64,000 nucleotides of DNA from Carassius auratus (GCF_003368295.1 NC_039250.1:17439440-17503439), one strand, 5' to 3'; numbered from the stretch's first letter, positions 35,401 to 46,577 are shown. Program-made: numbers and translations. Notes: generated from the letters alone by a model not told the origin.

Positions 35401-37990
35401 TTTTTCAGTTTACTCTCTGTGTCTACCATCACTAACACACAAACACGCACGAACGCACAAACCAATTACAGCCCAATTCCTTCCAGGTAAAGTCCAGGGG
35501 CCTCTGGTTGGTTAGGCATGAGACGCATCTCTGTGGCTATGTGCTCTCCAGACACGTAGTACGCGGCTCTCAAACGTGTAGCACTATGGCGACCAGCAAA
35601 TGAGTGAAATCTGGCAGCCACTAAGGAAACGATAACAATAGCCTACGCAAGTCCCACACAAGAGATGCAGAGCTCAATCTGGCACAGTGACAGACCACTT
35701 TCACTCACAAGCTCCCAAAAAGACAAAGTTAGGACACTTTTGTCCCGCCGTAACAAACTCCGGGAAATGGTTTGTGAAGAGACAGAGCTAGAATTCAGAG
35801 TTTAGTGAACTCGCTGCCAGGCTGATGTTTGAATGAACTGTTGTTTTAAAACTGAAACGAGGCTAGCCCAAAGATTAGCGCTACACTCATGCACAAAATC
35901 ACCTGAGTGGCATTTCCACTCAACATCATGAGACGACGCTTTCACCCTGGATAAAATATGTCCAAAGGGGAGAAAAAGAGACAGCCTTTTGTTCCTCAAA
36001 AAATGTATCTGGAATAATGAATCTGACCAAGACAAGTCATGCTGACAGTGACTTAACTCGTTTGTTTCATCTATTCGAGGAGGCCGTGGCCTAGTGGTCA
36101 AAGATCTAAGCTGCTAACTACAAAGTCATAAGTTCACACCCAGGGAAAAGGGTGAGCCATAAACTACCACCATTATGACTTCGACCCATTAAACCCAAGA
36201 TTACTCAAGGGCAGACTATCCTTGTAATAAATATACTTCAGAAAGTCTATAGGAAAGCCCTTGTGAAAAGGAAGTACACTTAAGCATACATTTAAAAAGA
36301 GTTCTTATTTTGGAGACACTTTTAAAAGAAATACTTCAGTGCTAATTGTATGGAAGCCCATTTCTGCCACAGAATTAAACAACAACTTTTTACATTACAA
36401 TTCTGACATGTTTTCTCACTTTTTTGTTTTTGTTTCTCAGAATAAATGCAGAATTCCGAATTGTGAAATGGGAACCCGGAATTGTAAAGAAACAAACTCA
36501 GAATTCTGAGTTTATATCTCACAATTTTATTTATTTGTCAAAATTTTATTTATTTGTCAAAACTTTTTGTTCTCTAAACTGGTAGAAGCAAAGTTTAATT
36601 TGTGAGATATAAATTTAGAATTGTGAGGGAAAATTGTCGGAATTATGATAATAAAAAAGTTATTTTTTTATTTCTTTCAAAGTTAAGATTACATACAATT
36701 AAATGGATGTTATTTAAAATTAAATAAAATTGTATTAAAGTTTAAATTTATATTAAATGCAGTTATTGAGAGTGCATTTGACCCTGTTAAATAGGGCTTA
36801 GGTTCATCTTTAAAAGTAATTTTATAATTCTATGGTCTTTGAAATATGGTTATGGATGTAAAAACAAGCATTTCTGGTAAACTAAAATATATTTTAATGT
36901 CATTTACATCAAAACTGGCAAGTCATGTAATTAGAAACAATTGTTAATTTAAAATTAATTTGAAATGTGCTGTCGAATGTTAGTCAACATTAAAATAAGT
37001 ATACTTTATAGCATGTCAAAAGATTATTTAAAGAAAATTATTTAAAATGTAATTTTAATTTGAGATGATTATTAAGTACACTTTTAGAAAGTACACTTAA
37101 GTGTGTTAGGAAACATAGCTATAAACGTTCTCTTTAAGTGCACTTAAGTTTTATTTCATTAATATTATCTGTAAGTAGTTTTTTTCTTTCTTTTTTTTAT
37201 AATACACCACAAGTGTGCAATTAAACACTGCTTTTTGACAAAATAAGTCTCCTACTTAGTTCACAAACGCACAACTAAGATATCTTATGCATGATTTGAT
37301 GACGGAGTATGTGCTCTTTTTTTGTATTTACAGTATGAGTATACCATTGACTTGTAGCAATTATGAGTGTTAAAACACTATTGTAGCAAGCTATTCTGCA
37401 CTGTAAATACATAGTATTTCAATCGACTAAACCCTGAATGTGTTAAGAACCTAAAAACATTGAAATGACTGTACAGAGAGAAAAATGAGGTGAGGAGTTG
37501 AGCTCCTTTAGCAGCGTCTGGAGAGGAAGTGCACTAAACTCGTAAACTGCACAGAGAGCTTAAAACACACACACGCGCAAAAAAAATAAGCATGGCCGAC
37601 TCTGCTGGTTTAACTTAGTTGTTGTTGTTGTTTTGGACCGATTTGAGAAGGTTTGAGTCATCAGGTCATTTGCCATGCTGATCGAGCCGAACTTTGTTTT
37701 AAAAGTTAGCTTGACGGCTACAGGGCTGTCCAGGGCTGCTAACAGCACACTAGAGTCCCTGATGAATGTTATAAACCCTGCTGTCTGCGCGGAGTTACCT
37801 TGACCGAGTCCACGGGGTACATGACTGTGTGCTCCAGCACTCCGGCCACGGCGCCCGCTGTCATGTGCGTGCACAGGGACGCGTGAGCGGGCAAACTCTC
37901 GTAATCCGCGTCGCCCTCCGACGATCCGCCGTCGCTTTTCACCTCCGACATCTCCAGACTCGCCAGGACCGTGTCGGTGCGCAACTCCAT
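16832..37990 (-). CDS. slc25a37: mitoferrin-1, mitochondrial iron importer (4 coding exons, 341 aa)
   Basis: Coding exons on the minus strand: 37990-37799, 28938-28710, 28516-28460, 17379-16832; all introns GT-AG and phases agree (0,1,1). The 341-aa product (human about 338) is a three-repeat SLC25 carrier that moves ferrous iron across the inner mitochondrial membrane for haem and Fe-S synthesis. Carrier signatures PVDSVKTR (59-66), PAEVVKQR (157-164) and PLDVCK (248-253) mark the three repeats; GNSHIANG before intron 2, TMNIPFQ and LLNTQE are typical mitoferrin blocks. The start MELR matches mitoferrin-1, and adjacency to entpd4 and chmp7 matches human 8p21, so I prefer paralogue 1 over slc25a28. 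The first 45 residues are acidic and low-complexity, as in the family. Introns are 193 nt, 8.9 kb and 11 kb, the long ones filled with transposons; exon 3 is only 57 nt. No frameshift or missing signature residue seen. UTR ends are not determined. Confidence 0.96.
17524..17665. repeat. fragment of a GTTGGGAAGTAAC repeat
   Basis: gagttgggaagtaactagtt with repeated GTTAC/GTAAC steps is related to the complete element at 27349-27554. It lies in slc25a37 intron 3. Confidence 0.5.
17879..19122. mobile_element. hAT-like non-autonomous element, CAGGGACGTC termini
   Basis: CAGGGACGTCGTTAGG at the left and its inverted counterpart CCTAGTGACGTCCCTG at the right enclose about 1.24 kb that includes a nested (TA)n-bearing MITE fragment (18858-19020). 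GGGGGGCT motifs next to both ends also pair. TSD not clear. In slc25a37 intron 3. Confidence 0.7.
19970..24440 (-). mobile_element. decayed L1-type LINE with ORF1 and ORF2 remains
   Basis: On the minus strand, ORF1 remains run 24266-23650 in broken frames: FLEKWLFDVFG, then VVIERAHGI and LKFLNFRNRQRVIQA, then a C-terminal FDDVKKRLQTLNISYRFVYP block. ORF2 starts at 23138 with endonuclease features FISWNVRGLG and LLQETHL, followed by reverse-transcriptase blocks LIPNLDKPQDRCESYKAISL and IGIDQDGF (22102-21851). The catalytic FADD reads FADN (21548-21537). LPLTTIGRVNIIKMNKVPKF and, beyond an insertion, NKKHSRFRLSLLYLPFERGG mark the C-terminal part. Several frameshifts, stops and probably deletions; certainly inactive. 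Boundaries approximate. Confidence 0.85.
20459..20716 (+). mobile_element. LINE-2/CR1-tail retroelement inserted into the L1
   Basis: Runs from gctaaattcgcccattgg through aagcgctttgagtgcctag and gcgctatataaatgtaa to (ATT)n. It splits the L1 ORF2 between its PKF and PFQSIPL blocks. ATATAGAATT on the left and ATATAGAAATT on the right are probable target-site duplications. A second copy is at 32156. Confidence 0.8.
25016..26485. mobile_element. hAT element relic with perfect 8-bp TSD
   Basis: Termini TAGGGGTGTG and CACACCCCTA are inverted repeats, flanked by exact TTTATCGC at 25008-25015 and 26486-26493. On the minus strand near 25.2 kb, TELTRYLQEQPIDLD resembles the C-terminal dimerisation region of hAT transposases. 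The interior holds a direct duplication of about 100 bp (25241-25342 versus 25962-26060). Non-functional. In slc25a37 intron 3. Confidence 0.9.
26590..27270 (+). mobile_element. diverged THAP-coding transposon copy
   Basis: From about 26787, NCVFGCKGKITLFSFPKNLA then LRKQ-stop-MQLVF matches a THAP finger with the conserved W replaced by TGA. Flanking blocks correspond to the copies at 34276 and 52598. It ends near atgcccctttaaag, similar to the terminal repeat of those copies. Confidence 0.65.
27349..27554. mobile_element. CAGTGTTGGG-type MITE
   Basis: CAGTGTTGAG at the left and CCCAACACTG at the right are inverted ends of a 206-bp element rich in GTAAC/GTTAC steps. In slc25a37 intron 3. Confidence 0.75.
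27555..28459. other. slc25a37 intron 3, no feature recognised
   Basis: AT-rich intronic DNA next to exon 3 with poly(A) runs; no repeat terminus identified. Confidence 0.4.
28617..28682 (-). repeat. short copy of the GGGATAGTTCA repeat in intron 2
   Basis: Reverse orientation: ends gtgggtgatctatcccttta, with cctgaggatgagtaaatt upstream. It occupies about a third of the 193-nt intron between exons 2 and 3. Confidence 0.65.
28940..30157. other. slc25a37 intron 1, part without features
   Basis: No repeat terminus or exon identified. The ORF at 29320-29544 has no recognisable domain. Confidence 0.35.
30158..30250 (+). repeat. copy of the GGGATAGTTCA repeat
   Basis: Starts aaagggatagtccatccaaa and continues through ttaccctcagg to cttcagtagaatac. 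Confidence 0.7.
30560..31800. other. slc25a37 intron 1, part without features
   Basis: No supported exon. Several repeat-like fragments are present but no termini could be paired. Confidence 0.3.
31804..31962. mobile_element. short element with 36-bp inverted repeats
   Basis: 31804-31839 and 31927-31962 are reverse complements at 34 of 36 positions (core ACAGTTAATCCCATGTCCAA), enclosing 87 bp. It looks like a small TIR element or an inverted duplication. No TSD resolved. Confidence 0.85.
32156..32434 (+). mobile_element. second LINE-2/CR1-tail retroelement copy
   Basis: Nearly identical to 20459-20716: gctaaattcgcccattggcc, tggctgccgtcgcatcatcc, gcgctatataaatgtaa, then (ATT)n to about 32434. 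Either a 5'-truncated LINE or a SINE sharing a LINE tail. Confidence 0.8.
32440..33775. other. slc25a37 intron 1, part without features
   Basis: No exon supported. Overlapping sense and antisense ORFs at 33.0-33.7 kb lack family features. Confidence 0.35.
33776..33887 (+). repeat. copy of the GGGATAGTTCA repeat
   Basis: Starts cagggatactccaccccaaa and includes the typical aatgaaagttttgtcatt and ttgtttcaaagc blocks. Confidence 0.6.
33888..34100 (+). mobile_element. 5' part of a TTAGAGGTCGACCAATATATCGG-type element
   Basis: Starts ttagaggtcgaccaatatat followed by repeated CGATAT/ATCGG motifs, as in a fish DNA-transposon family. Downstream, ccttcagaagattcaacaac before a gtaagg looks like a relic exon end. 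The matching right terminus is absent. Confidence 0.45.
34276..35170 (+). mobile_element. THAP-coding DNA transposon copy, 3'-truncated
   Basis: Begins GGGGGGTGAAATGCTATTTC. From about 34612 CVFGCQGKTTLHRLPKKK, then after a frameshift in an A run ALRDHWMEFIF, CVCSLHFEDACF and FLKDDAIPTKKG. This gives the C-x3-C, W, C-x2-H and AVP-box order of a THAP zinc finger, followed by a gtgagt donor-like site. A tRNA-like stretch follows at 34905-34972. The right inverted terminus of the 52.6-kb copy is missing. In slc25a37 intron 1. Confidence 0.75.
35234..35262. repeat. (ATT)n microsatellite
   Basis: About nine ATT units in intron 1. Confidence 0.85.
36072..36275 (+). mobile_element. tRNA-derived SINE
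   Basis: GGCCGTGGCCTAGTGGTCAA contains a perfect pol III A box (TGGCCTAGTGG), followed about 40 nt later by a B-box-like AGTTCACACCC. The tail has actatccttgtaataaatat, resembling HE1/V-type fish SINE tails. Not a functional tRNA: the arms do not fold properly and a non-tRNA body follows. Confidence 0.7.
36280..37798. other. slc25a37 intron 1, part without features
   Basis: AT-rich sequence adjoining exon 1. No repeat termini or exon identified. Confidence 0.4.
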
Positions 37991-38165
37991 GCGTGAGGGG
38001 CGGCGCTGGGAAGGTTTAAACGCACGGCTGATGCGTGGAGATGTGAAACGGCGGCAGCGGCACGAGCCCGCACATTACTACCACTACCACTGACATCGTC
38101 ATCTCAGCGACGCCGCGACGTCACCATGACGCAGCGGGCCCGCGCCAGGCGATGAGAACGGTAAA
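37991..38165 (-). promoter_or_regulatory. slc25a37 GC-rich promoter / 5' UTR segment
   Basis: Directly upstream of the mitoferrin start codon, about 170 bp are strikingly CpG- and GC-rich in an otherwise AT-rich region. It includes an Sp1-type GGGGCGG (37997-38003) and a CRE-like GACGTCA near 38115. No TATA box is obvious, so this looks like a CpG-type promoter. The exact start site cannot be read. Confidence 0.6.
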
Positions 38166-38729
38166 GTGTGAAGGAAGATGTGTGACCATTAAAAAAGTAC
38201 AGTGATGTGGGAATTCCTGTCGAGTTTTTTTTAGGGTGATACTTCTTTTAAGAGGTGTTTTAATACTGCATAGATTAGGAGTAATTATTATATTCTAGTC
38301 CGTTTCGTCTTTATTAACTCATTATAGATAATGGTCTTATATGAACAAAAGACTACTATTGAATGCTTTAAAGGGACTTTGTACTTTTTTTGGCATGTAA
38401 GATTCATTTAGCTATTCGGTTCATTCGAACGACCAGTTGAAAATGATTCATTGATTCATTTGAGTCATTAGTGAAAAGTTTTCAAAAAGCACATGCACAG
38501 GATTTGTTATGTAATAAATGTTATTTATATAAACTTACTTTTAATAATACTCTAGCTTTCTCGATTAAATGTGACCCGTGATGGCAAAATAAGTCACACA
38601 CACACAAAAAAAGTTTTATTTTCACATTCTCCATTTAAATCTTGGAATTAATGTGTTCCAGTTTAATATGTTCAGTGTTTGTTCCAGGACGTGTAAAAAA
38701 AAGGCCTGCTTTAAAAAAAAAAAAAAAAA

Positions 38730-38733
<4 letters not shown>

Positions 38734-38805
<72 letters not shown>
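38734..38805. repeat. (TA)n microsatellite
   Basis: About 35 TA units preceded by an A run. Confidence 0.97.
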
Positions 38806-38808
<3 letters not shown>

Positions 38809-39466
38809 TTTTTTTGTAGCTGTGTTTATATATATATATTCTGTCTAATGCTGTTATTTTATAGAATGGATCCAACTAAAATCTCAAATTCTGTAGTTCA
38901 AAAAAAACCCTCACAAATGGTCTAAAAACATCTTGAACGAATCGTTAAAGGAACCGACTCAACAGATTCGAAAAAAAAAAGATTCCTATACAAAGCTGAA
39001 ATGAAACGTTGTAAAAGGAAATGTACACATTATGTATTATGTCTGTATCTATTCTGCATCTGGATCTTCTAATAGTCATTCCAATCCACACACGCTAGCT
39101 TTGGTCAGATCCATCTGTGAGAGAGTGATAGTTTAGGTGTGTCTTTCTCAGAATGGATCTGTACTTCAACAGTGTTCACTTTATCATACAACATCTGCTG
39201 GTTTTGTAACTACAAATGATACAGAGAATCTGCTTTTGAGCAGATGTCCCTCTAATTTACTCCACCTTTCATGCACACAAAACGTTTTAATACAGCAGTC
39301 CCATTTCTGTACACTTCAGCATACTTTTATTATGGAAGTTATGTCGTTTAAAACAAGAGATTTAAGTGCAATCTGAATGTTTCCAGACTTATCAGTTACA
39401 ATTAAATAAAAAAGTATTTTAAATTTAAAGGAAAATTAAATTAGTAGAATATAAAAATTATGTATG

Positions 39467-39468
<2 letters not shown>

Positions 39469-39538
<70 letters not shown>
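39469..39538. repeat. (TA)n microsatellite
   Basis: About 34 TA units. Confidence 0.97.
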
Positions 39539-39540
<2 letters not shown>

Positions 39541-41589
39541 AAAGTGGCATTTTATTTTATTAATATTTATATTCTCTGCAAGTACTGTTCTTAAAAAAAA
39601 TACTTTTAAGATTTAAAGTACATTGTAGGCGCACATTCAATACAATTAAGAGCACTTCTTTTTCGCAAAGGAAGACAGAATGATTAGTAGCTGTGTTTCT
39701 CTCAGTGAGGTATCAAATTATTAACTTTACAATGTGAGTTAAATAACATTTTAAGCCATCACATCTACACACATAACTTCATTAGCTCATATCACATCCC
39801 ATGTGAGCAGATCATATGATGCTTGAGAGAGAAACGAGCAGGGTGTTTAACACTTAGAAAGCGTATCAAACCAGTTTCACAGACTTCCTCTGACACAGAA
39901 GAACAAAAACTCATGATTGAGCTGTGTGTGGTTGGATGTGGTTTGTGTTTACACTACACTTCTGTTTTTGAGTAGACTCATTGAATCATTTATCGTGGAG
40001 CTCTGTGGCATTCTTTGCATCTTGCAAGACGTTTGAATTTCACTTAGAGATGTCTAACTCTAGAACATCTCTAACGAGGAGTGAGAGGGTGGCACCAGAA
40101 ACGCCTGCGTCTGAGATGGTTTCACGTGATTATAACAACTTTAGTCTCAGACACACTCTCTTTATTCACAATTACTTCTGAAGTGTCATCCGCATTAAAA
40201 ATTGTTAACAGTTCAAGACTCACAAAGATCAGTTATCAACGCTTTTGAAGTTGGGGGAGAAATCATTTTTGATGCTAACTATAGTTTTTTTTTTTTTTTG
40301 GAAATTCCTGGTATAGCCTAGTTATAGAAATGTTTCACTTCAAGACTCACTCCTGATTATAGATGATTTGGGACAATTAAATCTAAAAGATGGGATAATT
40401 TCACAACAAAATTTAAACAAGAAAAAAGGGGTACATGTAGTTTGCATGTGAATCTCTTACTAAATCCAGCTTAATGTCTAGTTAAGTATAGCTTGTTCAA
40501 TATGCATTGTTAACCTTTTACCAATAATAAAGCACAATGGTCGAAAACTGATTTCAGCTTTTTACTTTTTGTTAGATGAAGGTCGCATCTGAAAAACTGT
40601 CTAGGACTCTATTCAAACATCCTCTTTAAAACTTCTCATTGTTTAGCTCTTAAAAACTAAACCCCTCTAAAAGACTAAATAACACATATCTCACATAGAT
40701 AATAATAATTTCCAGGATCTTCTGATTTATTATGTCACAGACAGCGCTTGATCATCGTGGTCTGGGCATTACTAATCGGAAACTACGTTTCTTAAAATAT
40801 CTCAAATTTTTAAAGAGCAACTTTTGGGGAATTTTCTTAGACAGATAGAAGGTACTAAATGTTCAAATTAGTGCTCATTTCAGTTCAGGCCTGATACATA
40901 CCTGTCCTAAAATATCCTTTAACACATACAATACACCAGTGACTATTAATCAGTGGCTATTAATGTGTCTCCGTCTGACAAATATTCACTTGCTTGACAA
41001 CTAATTCATGACCCTCAGTCACAAAGACAAATGGGTTACAGACAAATGGGTTAAGAAACCGAATATAAAGATTCCTGAACAGCTACATATTTATCAAAGC
41101 TATTTATTTGTTGACAAGTCACATCACATGATTAGAAAGTAGGCTTATCTAAATGCAGCCTGTTTTTCTTATTTAAGAGAAACAGTTGTGTTTCACTGAA
41201 TAAAGTTGGTCCATTTGTTCTGAGAATGAATGTGTTTTATAAAGAACAATGTTATCATGGAAACGCTGCACAGATCTGTTGTTTTTTGTTTCTTTCACCA
41301 GCAGTCTCCTGTTCCAAGGATGAAATGGGAGCCGGGGTCCGACCGCAGCAGAGCACCCGCATTCCCACCGACTCGGAACAAAAATGCACTTCATTATGTT
41401 ATTATGCACTTTGTTTGTGCTGAATAATGCTGGAGAGCAACATTTATAAAATGCTGGGACCTGATGATAATTACTTTTTGTTGATTTATTCAACATTTAA
41501 AATGTTTTAAAAGATTTGCTTTTTAAGAAATCCTGCTCTTTTGAACTTTCCATTCAAAGATTTCTGAATAAAGTTCAATATTAATAATC

Positions 41590-41780
41590 AATAATAATAA
41601 GAAATGTTTTTGTGCAGCATTTGTTTCAGAATGATTTCTGGAGGATAATGTGACACTAAAGACTGGAGTGATGATGCTGAAATTCAGATTTGCATCACAG
41701 GAAAATTACATTTACACTACATTTTGAAATATATTGAATGTCTTTCAACATAAACTTTTAAAAATCTTCCCAACCTCAAA
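41590..41780 (-). repeat. copy of the 'CCAGTCTTCAGTGTCACATGA' repeat
   Basis: gatttctggaggataatgtg, ctggagtgatgatgctga and gcatcacagga are the reverse complements of the 48.3-kb copy blocks. Confidence 0.75.
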
Positions 41781-42839
41781 CCTTTAAAATGGTAGTATAA
41801 TCGTCTAAATGTGAATTGAATGCAATAATAATAATTTCAAATGCAATAATGACATATGTAAATGCTTTCAGAAGGTTAACTCAAAAAACTGTTTGCTGTC
41901 ATCACATATGGGCTACTGAACTAAATGCAGTTTTCAGCGATGGCAGTATTTACATGACTATAATTATTTATTATATTATTTAGTCATACTTTTAATTAAC
42001 CTTTCAGTTATTTTACATGCTTTTGTCATTTGTTTTCCCTTTCCCTTATATAAATTATTTTTAGATTTATTAATTTTAGTACTTAACTCAGTGACACACA
42101 AGCAGATTGTTTAAAAAAAATTACAAATTGATGTGAATTCACCACCAACAGTTCGCCATGAGAGTGTTTTGGTAGACACCATATTTATTTATTGCAAATA
42201 AAATCATGGCTATTAGAAAAGGTTGTTCAACGAGCTGAGCTGACTTAAGGTCCTATAATAGTTCATTTATTATTATTATTATTATTATTACAGGAACTAA
42301 CGTACCTAATATTTTCATATAGCTGTCTCAGACAGCCGAAGGCCACATGGTCAGCCATTTAACGTCTTCTCAGGTTTGTAATAAAAGAATGAGAAAACAG
42401 GGATCAGTCACTCTCTATAGCTCTGAGAAAAGTGAAAACAAGAGTTTAACCTCTCCGTCCAGAGAGCATCATAAATAAACCACTGACACAAAGTCCTCTT
42501 GATTGTGAAGAACTCAATACTTAGTCTTATACTCTAGTAAAGAGACCCACTTTCAGTAAACGTCTATGGGGTTTTCACTTTAAACACAAAACACTGTTTA
42601 ATTCTTAATTTCTCTTTATTTCCGAAAACAGCAATATTGAAGGAAATGATGTTTTGCGTGCAAACTTGTTTAACAGTTTGTGTGAATATGGTACCTGTGC
42701 TTGACAAACACCAACATTATACAGCACTGACTGACTCTCCAAAGAGAGATGTGAAAAACAACCCCACATCAGATGTTTTCTTTGAGAAAATGAAAAAATG
42801 TGCTCCTTTTAGCAAAAAAAAAAAAAAAAAAAAAAAAAA

Positions 42840-43242
42840 GATCTCTAAAGAATTTCAGTCAGGTTTCATGCCCCACAATAGCACAGAAAATGACTTGTTT
42901 CTTGCATCAGATCAAGTCTGCATCTCATTGCTAGTTTTACTCGATCTTAGTGCTGCGTTCGACACCATAGATCATGACATACTCATAGATCGATTACAAA
43001 ACTATACAGGCATTCAAGGGCAGGCTCTAAGATGGTTTAGATTCTACCTGTCCGATCGCTACCACTTTGTTTATTTAAATGGGGAGTCATCTCATTTATC
43101 ACCAGTAAAATATGGAGTGCCACAAGGATCTGTCCTAGGTCCTCTGCTATTTTCAATATACATGTTGCCCCTCGGAAATAGTATTAGAAAATACGGAATT
43201 AGTTTCCATTGTTATGCTGATGATACTCAACTATATATCTAA
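42840..43242 (+). mobile_element. LINE-2-like reverse transcriptase fragment
   Basis: An open frame after a run of about 25 A encodes RT blocks in order: EFQSGFMPHNSTEN, LLVLLDLSAAFDTIDH (first catalytic Asp block), WFRFYLSDR, YGVPQGSVLGPLLFSIYMLP and FHCYADDTQLYI with the catalytic YADD intact (43213-43224). The order and spacing match the L2 clade. It stops directly after LYI; the upstream endonuclease and the rest of the enzyme are missing, so it is a dead fragment despite the intact active-site motif. Confidence 0.9.
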
Positions 43243-43429
43243 AGAAATTGAGAATTTGCACTGAAATAAATGAACCTACACATTTAATCAGGGAAGTGTA
43301 CACTGCTTCAGTTCCAAATGGCTTTTAGATGCAAGATTTGTCATATAAATGGCGTCCTATCCTAATACATCCTAATTAAGCCCCAAAAACATTTTAATGT
43401 ACAGTAATTGAACACTGAAAAAAATTCAA

Positions 43430-43622
43430 TTAATAGTTAACTCAAACATAAAAATGCTGTCATCATTTGCTCAACCTCAAGTTGTTGGTCCCCATTTATC
43501 AAAATATATTTTTGTTTTGTATTCATCAGGAGAAAGAAACCCAGGGTGAAACAACTGAGGGGGAGAAAATGATGAAAGAATTTTTGTGGTTTCATTTTTA
43601 TGTGAACCTTCCCTTTAAGTGA
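43430..43622. repeat. complete-looking copy of the GGGATAGTTCA family
   Basis: Left part ttagttaactcaaacataaa with tgtcatcatttgctcaacct; right end gtgaaccttccctttaag is the inverted terminal sequence. Confidence 0.6.
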
Positions 43623-43687
43623 TTGTTGTTCCAAACCCATCAGATTTTTTTTTCCATGTACGGTAATGCAAATGGTGAATTAAAAAA

Positions 43688-43692
<5 letters not shown>

Positions 43693-43722
<30 letters not shown>
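43693..43722. repeat. (TA)n microsatellite
   Basis: About 15 TA units. Confidence 0.9.
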
Positions 43723-43730
<8 letters not shown>

Positions 43731-45162
43731 CACAAGATATTTTCAATGTTGTGAAAGTGAATGACAACAAAAACACTACGGAAGTGTCATTAAACTGCCC
43801 ATTCAACTTGTGGACTATATTTTTAGAGTCATATTATTGTTACTCACACAAATCTATTGTTTGGCTTTTGACTTTGAATATAGTACACAAATCATATGTG
43901 CAATGATTTTTATTTTATGTTTTTAGTGGCTTTTTTACATCTTGATCCTAATTCAATGTAACTGCATGCAAACGAGTGACTAACACATTCATCAGAATAT
44001 TTTAGTCAAACAGAAGTGGACATATGGGTTTGGAAGAACATGACAATTTATTTGTGGGTGAACTTATAAACTGCAAGCTGGAATTCTGACATGCAAAGAT
44101 GCAAATATATTGCACTGATACGCATCATGGAGCTCTTCAAGTTTAAATAACATTTACAGCTCCATCCCAATGTGAAGTCATAGAACTGATAGATAAAATA
44201 GAATAATTAAATAAAAGCAATGCTCACAGTCCCACATACACTCACACACAAGTAATAAGCAGTACCAATGATAAAGCAGTTATTCTGACACTGTAACACT
44301 GTAATTTTCACTATTGAAACAATCTACCTTTAACAAGAAAAAATTTAAATAAGAGCCATTTTCTCTTTCTCTCTCAACATTCCTCCATGGAGTGCTGGTC
44401 ATGCAAACATAATTCATGGAAAGGTGTTTTAAGGTAGAAAAAAGTGAACTTGAATCATTTGATAAATTTGCCACATCTTTCTAATTGTGGCTGGTGTTTT
44501 TACGTTTTAAAGGGATTTCACGTTCTACCATGATATCAGCGCAGTCCAACTTCAGTGTCCAAAAAAAAAGTTCCAAGACATGAGTTTCTATTGTATTGAA
44601 CAGAAAGTGAAAGAGAGAGAGAAACAGAGAGAGAAGAAAAAAGGTTTTGGTGGAAAAAACATTTCATTTTCATCTTTTAAAGTTAATCTCACTCTGTTTT
44701 TCCTTGGCACAACCAAAACATTTAATAAATGTTCAATTATGCGTACAGTCTTGAGGCAACAGCCAGCAGAACCTTATCTAGACTAGGGACACATATATAG
44801 TCACATCATGTCCTCTTTCACATTGATAGTGACACTGAAAATCAAAAGGCAGCCTCAGCGCCCCTCATACAATTAATAAATAAACAACCAAACATCACAG
44901 CTGATCAGAGGCAGCCATACAGCCCTGTCCCAAGCTGCAGTCTTCACATTACACCAAAGCTTGACTGTACACGTCATGTAGAATCCCTTGCAAATTATTC
45001 TGGGAAAATGCAAAACTGGCCAGTGAGAGGCTGACATCATGACTGTAGGAAAAAGACTTGATAGGATGCAAAACCATGACAAAGTGTTTCAAAAAACAAA
45101 TCATTGGAGAGGTGCATCTCCTCCAGTGATTGGCCAGTTGTTTGATTGACAGGCCGCAGGGC
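43723..45162 (-). other. probable entpd4 3' UTR and downstream DNA
   Basis: Follows the entpd4 stop codon in the transcription direction. Minus-strand AATAAA candidates lie at 44047-44052 and 43909-43914; neither can be chosen from sequence alone. No other exon seen. Confidence 0.45.
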
Positions 45163-46546
45163 CTATAGGGTAACAGGGAGGTCTGGTGAACCCAGGCCCT
45201 CCTCCAGCCACTTGACGGAAGCAGAAGCACTGCGCAGGAGTGTGGAGCGGTTGTGTATGCGTCTCAGACGGAGCAGGTAGAGGAGGATGGACAAAACCAC
45301 CACCAGAAAACAGGCCAGGAACAGATAGTGGTTGTTCATGAAGGAGAAGCTGTGATGCCAGTGAGAATGAGAGCTCTTTAAACTCTCCTGCTGGATGTCC
45401 CTGAGAAACCAAAACATAAGAAAAATTATTTAAAAAAAAAGGCCCAAAAAAGCCTCATGTATAAGTTGTATAAGTTGGTATGTATATGCATGTACCTTAG
45501 AGGTAGAAAACGTGTGCGGTACAAAATGGCTCCTAGTGTCCACTGCACTTCTTTGTCATACACCAACAGGGCCGTCCTGAGATTCTCGTAGGCCGCTGGA
45601 AACGCGAAACCTGAGTGGAGCACCTCATACATCCACGCAGATTTGAAGCACTGATACCTGCAGGAGGAGAGGAGCAGACGGTTTATACCTTTCTCCAAAC
45701 TGATCACTGGCACTACGTTATGTACAAACTGTTAATGTAGTATTTTCTTCCATACACCGTTGTACTGACAAGGAAATGAGTTGATGCTGCCTTTCTGTAT
45801 TTTAAACTTACTTCAGTCTATGTTGATCAGCATGCGAGGCGTAAAGTCCTCGATCAAACCGTTCTTTCAAAGTCTTCCACTGGGTGGCACAGTAACTCTG
45901 AAATTAAAAGAATAAGGTCAGTAATAGCTTACGGTCAATAAAAACAAATGTGATAATGAGCAATTCATATGCTCGTCATTTTTGACTGGGAGCACCACCA
46001 GTTAGGACAAAAATCCCCCCAAACAGTTGTTATAACCTGTAGGGCTGGGATAAACGATTATTTTTTAAACAATTAATCTAGCGATTATTTTTTCATCGAT
46101 TAATCAAACGATACATTTTTCCAGACCGATTCGATTTCGATTATCTCCCCATTAATTGACTACTAACAATTTATACGTTGATTTACATATCTGAATGTAA
46201 AAAACATGAATTCCTTAACATTGCAATATATGTTTATTGCTCTTAAAATTACAAAATAAAAGACTGACTAAGAAGGCATTACTTTGCACTGTATAGAGAT
46301 AGCATTCAATAAAACATTGAAGCCTTGAAAACACATAGCTTACTGAAACAAGCTTACTGAACACATAGGGCCTAGCTTACTGAAAAAAAAGTTATTTCAG
46401 ATGAAAATAAAAACAACTTGATGTCTAGCATTCAATAAAAAAGGTCACCCAAAATACTTTAGAGCAATTGAAAGAATACAGTAACCAATGTAAACTTGAG
46501 GGCTTTAAGCGAATACAGAGAGTGCTTTTCCAAAAAAAATAAAATA

Positions 46547-46577
<31 letters not shown>

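Larger units (their letters stand above)
38166..42830. other. spacer between slc25a37 promoter and the LINE fragment
   Basis: No coding exon supported. Contains two long (TA)n tracts and a repeat copy at 41590 listed separately; ORFs at 39.1, 40.0 and 41.2 kb lack family features. Confidence 0.4.

Noticed and set aside
36072..36150. Possible tRNA gene
   Set aside because: A good A box is present, but the B box is imperfect, the arms do not pair as a cloverleaf and a SINE-like body and tail follow.
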